Shown here one piece after another: positions 54,941-64,000 of a stretch of DNA of 64,000 nt. Below the pieces are notes generated by a model. It was not told the DNA's origin and made no database searches. It saw only the letters and a list, made by a program, of their open reading frames with translations. The translations under genes and the position numbers were made by a program. Each line of letters starts with the position of its first letter. Position 1 is the stretch's first letter. Source of the stretch: Antilocapra americana (lineage: Eukaryota > Chordata > Mammalia > Artiodactyla > Antilocapridae); NCBI GenBank assembly GCA_007570785.1, contig ML660772.1:36164225-36228224 (forward strand), read 5' to 3'.

Positions 54941-56900
54941 ATGATAATTATCAGAATGGTGGTTGTGAAAACTGGATGAACATGAAAAAAAAAATCTAGA
55001 GAATTTGAGGAAACACTGAGACAAAACCCTTGTTTCAAACAAGTTAAAGAAGAATCTTGGGAGAATGGAGTTAGGTTGCTGATAGCTCAAAGGCTCCTCA
55101 AGTGATTCTGATGTGCAGCCAACTGAAAACCATTGACCTTGTAGCCTGGGTGGTCAAGGAAGCAGAAGAGCTGGGATTCTCAGAAGGCCAGTGGAACACC
55201 ATAGCAGTGACTAGGGAGACTGAGCTTGTCAACCAAATGACATTAGACAGTCTGTAGCCGCAGCTACAGACTTTTCTACCCAAGCAATTGCAAGTTATGT
55301 CATGTCACATTTCAGATAACGTATTTATTTTCCATAGAGAAAACATTTTCTTGTAATCTAGCTGAGAAAACTGCTTGGCCTTCCCTTAACCTTTTCTTGA
55401 AAATTTCCTCAAAATTATCAATTCCAGAAATGAGAAATGAATCTTATCTAATTCCCTGCCTTAACTCCTTCTAGAAAGTGATGATCCATTTCCTTTAAGA
55501 CTCTACTTAAGGCCTCCCTCTTTCTTGAGTCTCCCTTCTGATTTGAACACTTAGCAGCCCTCATTCCATCTTAGTGTTGCATTTAAGGACATGAGTCTCT
55601 GCTCTATAGGTGAGGGTGGGTATATGCCAGTGTATGTGAAAGTGTGTGTTGCCAGGGTGGGAGAGGTGGTTTCATAAATCCCTTAGATCATATCTCTATG
55701 GACTTTCATGGCATTTCATATTCCTGTGACCTGGTGACTTTGGTTGTGACTCATCTTGACTAATACCCTTCAAAAATACTGCGCTGAAGAACAGCTGAAA
55801 AACTCTAGAAGTCTGTCCAAGTTTTAATGGAGGAACAATTCCCCACCCTCAGCTCCTTTCATTGAGCAACTTTTGTTAGCATTTGTTTTCTGAGTTCCCA
55901 GATTACTCATTCTGAAGTTCAATTACCCAGAAACTTTCTTCTAATACCACAGTAAGAATCAAACAATAAACACAATCATTATCAAGGATAAGGGCTAGCA
56001 TGTGGGGTGGTCCCATCTTAGCTGTGATACTATAGGAAAGCAATGGGAGGAGAGAAGCCAGCCTTCTAGCAGGCAATTGAGTAATCCTATTGGGGCATCC
56101 CAGCTCCCATCTGAGTAGGTGTTTCCATCTGAGTTGGGCTTTTCAAGGTCAGAAGAAGGAATCCTATACATAGCATATCACCTTCAGTAATGAGATTTTA
56201 TTGTCAGAATATGTGAGAACTTAGGGTAAGATGGGAAATTTCCTCATCAGCTGCACAGTTCCTCCTGGTCCCATGGCCTCAGTGCTGGAATGAGGAAGCA
56301 CAGTAGACTTCTTTCCTATAATCAAAGGGCAGAGGGGTAATGTGTCTTGTTTTCATGCCTCTTGCACAATAGAAAGAGTCAGCTTTCAGCTTCTCACTGA
56401 GAGGTTCCCCAACTAGAACTGGTTTCCCACCTTTCACTTCTTTGGTCAGTTTCTTCAGTATCAGGGATTTTTGACCTGAGGCTTTGGGGATCCACAAACC
56501 CTCTGGAGTTACATGCCAAAATGAAAGTCTGTCCCTATGTGCATTTTCTTGGGAAACTATAATCCATTTCCAAAGGGCCCTTAATCCTTGCTTCAGTTAA
56601 CTGTGGCAAGTGGAACAGATTTGGACTTTATGCATGTCACGTGACAATGTAGGCAGGAATGAGTTTGTTGGAATCCTTACCCTCAGTAGAGGTCCATGAC
56701 ATGGCAACAAACGGAGGCTTCAGAGACCCCTCCTGTAGCTGGTCACAGAACAATATGCTGTGTGAGGTAATTCTCTTACCTCTCCAATCTGGATTCTGAT
56801 ATTGCCTCTGGTCTGTTAGTCAAAGAAATTCCCCCTTCACTTTGCATGCTCTCATACACCACCACCTGACTCAGTGAAATAGATGTGGTAAACTTTTCTT
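54941..56900. other. Intergenic stretch, mostly unique
   Basis: No ruminant repeat was recognised. A 72-codon lysine-rich minus-strand frame at 56497-56279 is followed, on the same strand, by AATAAA (complement at 56197-56202); see findings. Confidence 0.55.
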
Positions 56901-56911
56901 CTGTGGTTCTA

Positions 56912-59900
56912 CCAGTTCAGTTCAGTCACTCAGTTGCATCCGACTCTTTGCGACCCCATGGACTGCAGCATGCCAGGCCTCCCTGTCCATCAGCAACGCC
57001 CAGAGCTTACTCAAACTCATGTCCATTGATTTGGTGATGCCATCCAACCATCTCATCCTCTGTCATCCCCTTCTCCTCCCACCTTCAATCTTTCCCAGCA
57101 TCAGGGTCTTTTCAGAAGAGTCAGTTCTTCACATTAGGTGGCTAAAGTATTGGAGTTTCAGCTTCAGCATCAGTCCTTCCAATGAATATTCAGGACTGAT
57201 TTCCTTTAGGAAGGACTGGTTGGATCTCCTTGCACTACAAGGGACTCTCAAGAGTCTTCTCCAGCACCACAGTTCAAAGGCATCAATTCTTCAGCATTCA
57301 GCTTTCCTGAGAGTCCAACTCTCACATCCATACATGACTAATGGAAAAACCATAGCTTTGACTAGATGGACCTTTGTTGGAAAAGTAACGTCCCTGCTTT
57401 TTAATATGTTGTCTAGGTTGGTCATAACTTTTCTTCTAAGGAGCAAGCATCTTTTAATTTGATGGCTGCACCATCTGCAGTGATTTTGTAGCCCAAGAAA
57501 ATAAAGTCTCTCACTGTTTCCACTGTTTCCCCATCTATTTGCCATGAAGTGATGGGACCAAATGCCATGATCTTAGTTTTCTGAATGTTGAGCTTTAAGC
57601 CAACGTTTCACTCTCCTCCTTCACTTTCATCCAGAGACTCTTTAGTTCTTCTTCACTTTCTGCCATAAAGGTGATGTCATCTACATATCTGAGGTTATTG
57701 ATATTTCTCCCTGAAATCTTGATTCCAGCCTGTGCTTTCTCAAGCCCAGCATTTTCGTTATGTACTCTGCATATAAGTTAAATAAGCAGGGTGACAATAT
57801 ACAGCCTTGACATACTCCTTCCCCTATTTGGAACCAGTCTGTTGTTCCAAGTCTGGTTCTAACTGTTGCATCTTGATGTACATACAGATTTCTCAGGAGG
57901 CAGGCCAGGTGGTCTGGTATTCCCATCTCTTGAAGAATTGTCCACAGTTTGTGGTGATCCACACAGTCAAACACTTTGGTGTAGTCAATGAAATAGAAGT
58001 ATATGTTTTCCTGGAAGTCTCTTCCTTTTTCAACGATCCAGCGAATGTTGGCAATTTGATCTCTGGTTCCTCTGCCTTTTCTAAAACCAGCTTGGGCATC
58101 TGGAAGTTTATGGTTCAAGTATTTGAAGCCTGCTTGGAGAATTTTATGCATTACTTTGATAGTGTGTGAGATGAGTGCAATTGTGCAGTACTTGGAGCAT
58201 TCTTTGGCATTGCCTTTCATTGGCATTGGAATGAAAACTGACCTTTTCCAGTCCTGTGGCCACTGATGAGTTTTCCAAATTTGCTGACATATTGAGTGCA
58301 GCACTTTCACAGCATCATCTTTCAGGATTTCAAATAGCTCAAGTGGAATTCCATCACCTCCACTAGCTTTGTTCATAGTGATGCTTCCTAAGGCCCACTT
58401 GACTTCACATTCCAGGATGTCTGGCTCTAGGTGAGTGATCACACATCGACATTATCTGGGTCATGAAGATCTTTTTTGTATAGTTCTTCTGTGTATTCTT
58501 GCCACCTCTTCTTACTATCTTCTGCTTCTGTTTGGTCCATACCATTTCTGTCCTTTATTGTGCCATCTTTGCATGAAATGTTCCCTGGTATCTCTACTTC
58601 TCTTAAAGAGATCTCTAGTCTTTCCCATTCTATTGTTTTCCTCTATTTCTTTGCATTGATCCCTGAGGAAGGCTTTCTTAACTCTCCTTGCTGTTCTCTG
58701 GAACTCTGCATTCAAATGGGTTTATCTTTCCTTATCTCCTTTGCCTTTAGCTTCTCTTCTTTCCTTAGCTATTAGTAAGGCCTACTCAGGCAGCCATTTT
58801 ATTTTTTGCATTTCCATTTCCTGTCTCCTGTACAATATCACAAACCTCTGCCATATTTCTTCAGGCACTCTGTCCATCCGATCTATTCCCTTGAATCTAT
58901 TTCTCACTTCCACTGTATAATCATAAGGAATGTGATTTAGGTCATACCTGAATGGTCTGGTGATTTTCCCTACTTTCTTCAGTTTAAGTCTGAATTTGGC
59001 GATAAGAAGTTCATGATCTGAGCCACAATCAGCTCTGGGTCTTGTTTTTGCTGACTGTATAGAGCTTCTCCATCTTTGGCCATAAAGAATATAATCAATC
59101 TGATTTCGTTGTTGACCATCTGGTGATGTCTATGTGTAGAGTCTTCTCTTGTGTTGTTGGAAGAGTGTGTTTGCTATGACCAGTGTGTTCTTTTAGCAAA
59201 GCTCTATTAGCCTTTGCCCTGCTTCATTCTGTACTTCAAGGCCAAATTTGCCTAGTACTCCAGGTATCTCTTGACTTCCTACTTTTGCATTACAATCCTC
59301 TATAATGAAAAGGACATCTCTTTTGGGTGTTAGTTCTAGAAGGTCTTGTAGGTCTTCATAGAACTGTTCATCTTCTTCAGCGTTACTGGTTGGGGCATAG
59401 ACTTGGGTTACCGTGATATTGAATGGTTTGCCTTGGAAACAAACAGAGATCATTCTGTCATTTTTGAGATTGCCTCCAGGTACTCCATTTTGGACTCTTT
59501 TGTTAAATATGATGACTAATCCATTTCTTTTAAGGGGTTTTTGCCCACAGTAGTAGATATAGTGGTCATCTGAGTTAAATTCACCTAATCCAGTCCATTT
59601 TAGTTCGTTGATTGCTAAATGTTGACGTTCACTCTTGCCATCTCCTGTTTGATCACTTCCAATTTGCCTTGATTCATGGACCTAACATTCCAGTTCCTAT
59701 GCAATATTGCTCTTTACAGCATCAGACTTTACTTCCATCACCAGTCATATCCACAACTGGGTGTTGTTTTTCCTTTGACTCTATCTCTTCAGTCTTTCTG
59801 GAGTTATTTTTCCTCTATCTCCAGTAGCATATTGGGCACCTGCTGACCTGGGGAGTTCATCTTTCCGTGTCCTATCTCTTTGCCTTTTTATACTGTTCAT

Positions 59901-60871
59901 GGGGTTCTCAAGGCAAGAATACTGAAGTGGTTTGCCATTCCCTTCTCCAGTGGACCACGTTTGTCAAAACTCTCCACCATGACCCCTCCATCTTGGGTGG
60001 CCCTACATGGCATGGCTCTTAGTTTCATTGAGCTAGACAAGGCTGTGGTCCATGTGATCAGATTGTTTAGTTTTCTGTGATTGTGGTTTTCAGTCTGCCC
60101 TCTGATGGAGAAGGATAAGAAGCTTATGGAAGCTTCCTGATGGGAGAGACTGACTTAGGGGGAAACTGGGTCTTGTTCTGATGGGCAGGGCTATGCTCAG
60201 TAAATCTTTGATCCAGTTTTCTGTTGATGGGTGGGATGGTGTTCCCTCCTTGTTATTTACCTGGGGCCAAAATGGTGGAGGTAATGAAGGTAATGGTGAC
60301 CTCCCTCAAAAGGCCCCAGGCATGTACTGCTACACTCAGTGCCCCCATCCTGCGGCAGGACACTGCTGACCCAGGCCTCTGCCAGAGACTCTGGACATTC
60401 ACGGGCAAGTCTGGGTCAGTCTCTTGTGGGGTCACTGCTCCTTTGTCCTGAATGCTGGTTCTGTTTGTGCCCTCCAAGAGTCTATTTCCCAGTCCTGTGT
60501 AAGTTCTGGCAGCTCTGTGGTGGGGTTAATGGTGACCTCCTCCAAGAGGGCTTATGCCATACCCAGGTCTGCTACACCCAGAGCGCCTGCCCCTGCGGCA
60601 GGCCACTGCTGACCTGTACCTCCACAGGAGACACTCAAACACAGTTCTGTCTCAGTCTCTGTGGGTCTCTGGGTCTTGGTGCACACAAGGTTTGTTTGAG
60701 TCCTCTGAGTGTCTCTGGTGGGTATGGGGTTTGATTCTAAACAAGATTTCGCCCCTCCTACTGTCTTGCTGGGGCTTCTCCTTTGCCCTTGGACATGGGG
60801 TATCTCCTCACAGTCGCTTCAGCACCGCGTAGTAGCCACTCCAGCGCCAGGCACCTGCTGCTCTGTGGCAG
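56912..60871 (-). mobile_element. Near full-length BovB LINE (3960 bp), antisense
   Basis: The element is flanked by the perfect 11-bp duplication CTGTGGTTCTA (56901-56911 and 60872-60882). The 3' end is on the left. The minus-strand frame 58442-57681 is reverse transcriptase (CEVKWALGSITMNKASGGDG, YFIDYTKVFDCVDH, GCILSPCLFNLYAEYI). The YADD region is broken after RFQGEISITSDM. Endonuclease remains lie at 59453-59193 (FNITVTQVYAPTSNAEE, IEDCNAKVGSQEIPG). The outer 0.9 kb (60000-60871) is the BovB 5' region. The length is close to a complete element, but frameshifts make it inactive. Confidence 0.93.
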
Positions 60872-60882
60872 CTGTGGTTCTA

Positions 60883-61156
60883 TGGCAAATAAGTTTCATA
60901 GTGTTCAGATAGATGCTATGTGATGACCTTCACAATGGATTCCCTAATTGCTGCACTCAGATCTAATTTCCTCCTAAGGGTCAAGGTTGAAGAAGTGAAA
61001 GCCATCCAGGATTTTCACTTTATAGAGAACAGTTTAGATAGCAACCTCTCACACTTTGTAGTAAAGATTTTACAGCTGTATATACAGAGAATCCCAGGCA
61101 ATCCTAAAGGTTTCTCTGGCCCACGCAACTGGTTTTCAGTATATCTGGTGTTGACT
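60883..61156. other. Intergenic unique stretch
   Basis: Nothing recognised. Confidence 0.5.
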
Positions 61157-61368
61157 TGGGTTTCCTCGATAGCTCATTGGTATAGAATGCACCTGCAATG
61201 CAGAAGATGCGGGAGATAGGAATCAATCCCTGGGTCAGGAAGATCCCCTGGAGTAGGAAATGGCACCCCGCTCCAGTATGCTTGCCGGGAAATCCCATGG
61301 ACAGAAGAGTCTGGCGGGCCACAGTCCATAGGGTTACTTAGAGTTGGACGTGACTGAGCATGCACGCA
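61157..61368 (+). mobile_element. Bov-tA SINE
   Basis: GGGTTTCCTCGATAGCTCATTGG to GGACGTGACTGAGCATGCACG. Confidence 0.9.
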
Positions 61369-61914
61369 TTGCTTGGGTGATGTTAGCCCAGACCCATTCA
61401 TCAGTGTTATCGAAACGAGTCTAAGAAGAAAGTCCACATGCTTTTCTTCAGTTACAAAGATGTCATGAACTCATGTTGCTTTTTCAGTCAGTTATTCTAA
61501 GTCACATCCACTTACCTGTGGATGTAAACAATCACTTTCACAACCAGGACTCTGCTTAGAGTAAATGGAAAAGAGATTAGGTGTTGTTTTCCTTTGTAGT
61601 GATGCAATGCTGATTCAAATTCAAACTGATGTCATTAACTCTGTAAGTGATTTAGCCAGCAGCACCTCACAAGGCTAACCAAAGCCAGGAAATAAGAATA
61701 TATTCATCAAAGTTCGAAGCCAGGAAATAAGAATATATTCATCAAAGTTTTCAGTTCTTTGACACTGAAAAGGTTTAGGACTTGATAAAATGAAAATATT
61801 TTGAGGATCTTTACAAATTTTTAAGACAAATCTGTTGATAACCGGTATGGTCAGTGCTCAATTCCTTTGGTATCAAAAATCATTGCTAATTTTTGCAGGA
61901 CCTTACTCATGAAA
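61369..61914. other. Intergenic unique stretch with a short tandem duplication
   Basis: Apart from the 35-bp duplication at 61682-61749, nothing was recognised. Confidence 0.6.
61682..61749. repeat. 35-bp tandem duplication, two copies
   Basis: The unit AAGCCAGGAAATAAGAATAT... begins at 61682 and again at 61717. 33 of 35 positions are identical; only the last two differ. Confidence 0.95.
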
Positions 61915-62122
61915 GGGCTCCCCTGCTGGCTCAGATGGTAAAGAATCTGCCTGCAAGGCAGGAGACCTGGGTTCCATCCCTGGGTTGGATAGATCCCTTG
62001 GAGAAGAGAATGGCTACCCACTCCAGTATTCTTGCCTGGAGAATTCAATGGACAGAGGGGCCTGGCAGGCTACAGTATATGGGGTCACAAAGGGTAGAAC
62101 ATGACTGAGCGACTAACACTTT
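61915..62122 (+). mobile_element. Bov-tA SINE
   Basis: GGGCTCCCCTGCTGGCTCAGATGGTAAAG to GACTGAGCGACTAACACTTTT; a well-preserved copy that retains the tRNA-like A box. Confidence 0.93.
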
Positions 62123-64000
62123 TATGTTTTACTTTCTCATGCAAAGATTAAGGGAACTGTAATAAATATTCTTAAATTTTCATCCTTTGAGAAACCTGAA
62201 GTCTTTTTAAACAAAATAATGAAAATTCATTTCTGCTTCAAAGGCATTTAGGGCTTTCATTTATATTTTCTGCATATGTTTTGGAGGATAGATTATTTTT
62301 TAATGGTTATCAATATCAAATCTTTTATTACAATATTCCATTAAGGTAAAGAAAAAAGCCAATATTTCCATAACATGCTCTACATAAATCTTGAATACAG
62401 CTCCAGAGAAGACATACATTTTACTTTTCTTCCTGAAGCTGGAAATGGTTAAAACAATTCTTACAATGAATCAAGAAGAGAGAAAACCCTTATGAGGGAA
62501 GACAGGTCAACACAGCCAGCTGGCATTATATTTATCTTCTCAGCATTCTTTTGAAAACTTTTTTGTAGCTCTGCTGCTGACCCTACCTTTCCTATTGTTG
62601 TTCGTTTAGTTTTCAGAGGGCTTGGTTCTTTTTATTTGAACACACATCCCATTTGTTGGAAGAACTTCTACTAAATTATCTCGTCAGCTCCCACCAAACT
62701 TTCTTTTCATGGCTCTTGTTGTCTAGGTTATAAGAACCCATGGCACACATGAGAGGCCCTGAAGGAATGCGCGACAATCTTCCTGAAACATTATTTCCTG
62801 GATCCAGTGAGATCTTTGCCTCTAGGAAGCAGCAGGGAGAAGGTAGGTTGGCCTCTGCACTGTCTTGCATAGTGGGTGGGTTTTTCTTTAAAGTAGCCAT
62901 GTCAAGTGCTGCCTCAGAGTCGATACCAAGCTGAGGGGTTGGCAGAATGTTCTTAATGTGATATCAGTAACTTTCCTGCAGGTACCTCTCAGATGGTATT
63001 TACCTTATGATTTCCATGCTGTTTAGTACATCCTCTCAGAACCTTGAAAGTTGTCTGCTATTTCCCTCAGGACAAATGGGTTATTGCTTTCAAGCTTCTT
63101 TGCTGTGAAAACAAAAATAATTTTAAAAAGCCTTATTTCAGGGACTAGTTTTATTTCTTCTAATGGACAGTGCTTGCCAGTGTGACTGTGCATCGCTGCG
63201 TTAGGTTAACATGGCCAACAGCACGTATGAGACCCTCACCTGTCCCTAGGTTACCTGTCTTTGGAGTGCAGCCCCTCTTTTAGTTAGAGGAGGACTTGCA
63301 GAGAATAAAGAGTCTATTTTCTTTTACTTTTAAAACATAAAGTGCTGTTTTAATTTAAATACTACCAGACACTCACAATTTGTTTTTTTAAAAAATGATA
63401 TACAAATCAGAGGAAAAAATATAAAGAAATGCCATCTTCTAGGTTTGACTTAAGCAGCCTTTTTCCTGAGATTAGGAAATTATTGGGTTTTGTTCATGTG
63501 GCGTGGAAAGATGAAAGAGTTAAATGCCCAGGCTCTGCATTAGGGGACCTGTTTAATAGTGTGATGCACCCCCAGAAAGTCTTCACTTTGAAACTCAATA
63601 TGAAACTTACTCTTTGCATCAAAAGGATCAGAGAAGAAAGCTACCTCCCCAAGAAATCTAGGTAGAATGCTTTTAGTGAACCATATGATATTGCTGATAT
63701 TAACCACTTTTGCCCCTCCCCCAAAGAACAATTTCATATTATTCAACACAAGAGAATCAAGCTTCTGTAAGAGATACTATGGCCATTTCCACTTTTTTCT
63801 TTCTCATATGCTTGAGCAGAAATTCCCAGCAAGGGGTAAAACTTACTTTCTTCCCAGGAGAGACAAGAAATTGTTTTTCCCTTCCTCATCCTCTGCAGTA
63901 TCACAAAATATCTTGAAGTATCTTATGCGATCTCAGCACTATGCCTGCTCTCTCCTAGGAGCCAGCCAGCTTTCTCCATCCCAGTTGGCCTCAACTTTCT
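62123..64000. other. Intergenic unique stretch to the window end
   Basis: No ruminant repeat, exon or RNA gene was recognised. ORFs of 60-78 codons (62676-62934, 63429-63749) have no known motifs. Confidence 0.55.

Noticed and set aside
61915..62122. tRNA gene-like A-box sequence
   Set aside because: It belongs to a tRNA-derived Bov-tA SINE; no full cloverleaf is expected.
62123..64000. Possible 3' end of the convergent neighbour CTTNBP2
   Set aside because: No matching coding sequence was recognised; in human the neighbour ends about 40 kb beyond CFTR, farther than this window reaches.

Overview
The window is nuclear DNA from a ruminant mammal, most likely a bovid. BovB (RTE-class) LINEs, Bov-tA/BovA tRNA-derived SINEs, a BovA2 dimer with an AGC tail, CHR-type SINEs and a ruminant-type L1 are all present, and that combination is diagnostic. 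I cannot tell cattle from sheep, goat or buffalo from this sequence alone.

The only protein-coding gene I can support is CFTR, on the + strand. The window holds its last five coding exons (human exon numbers 23 to 27; legacy 20 to 24) at 12219-12374, 24966-25055, 33628-33800, 34428-34533 and 35939-36139. The 3' UTR follows, with a poly(A) signal at 37642-37647. All four internal introns have GT-AG ends and the reading phase is kept across every junction. Together the exons encode nearly all of nucleotide-binding domain 2 (NBD2) from just before Walker A, plus the C-terminal tail. The tail carries an endocytic YDSI motif, an acidic cluster and a C-terminal PDZ ligand.

Layout: 1-12218 is the 3' part of intron 22. 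It begins with a pile-up of nested L1 copies, a Tigger-like element, an L1M 3' UTR and a + strand BovB. 12219-36139 is the exon-containing part, with introns of about 12.6, 8.6, 0.6 and 1.4 kb. Those introns hold SINEs, L2/MIR relics and one BovB that has landed inside a SINE. 36140 to about 37665 is the 3' UTR. From there to 64000 is intergenic DNA dominated by antisense L1 remnants, a 1268-bp mariner, four BovB copies on the minus strand, a solo MLT1-type LTR and SINEs. The convergent neighbour known in human (CTTNBP2) was not recognised.

I found no operon, CRISPR array, RNA gene or undescribed molecular system. What merits a second look is the CFTR tail (a changed dileucine, a conservative PDZ-ligand change), microRNA seed matches in the 3' UTR, a competing AG before exon 23, and well-preserved insertion footprints. 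Repeat family names come from my memory of consensus sequences, and most repeat edges are approximate by 10-30 bases unless a target-site duplication is given. Statements about human CFTR also rest on recalled sequence.
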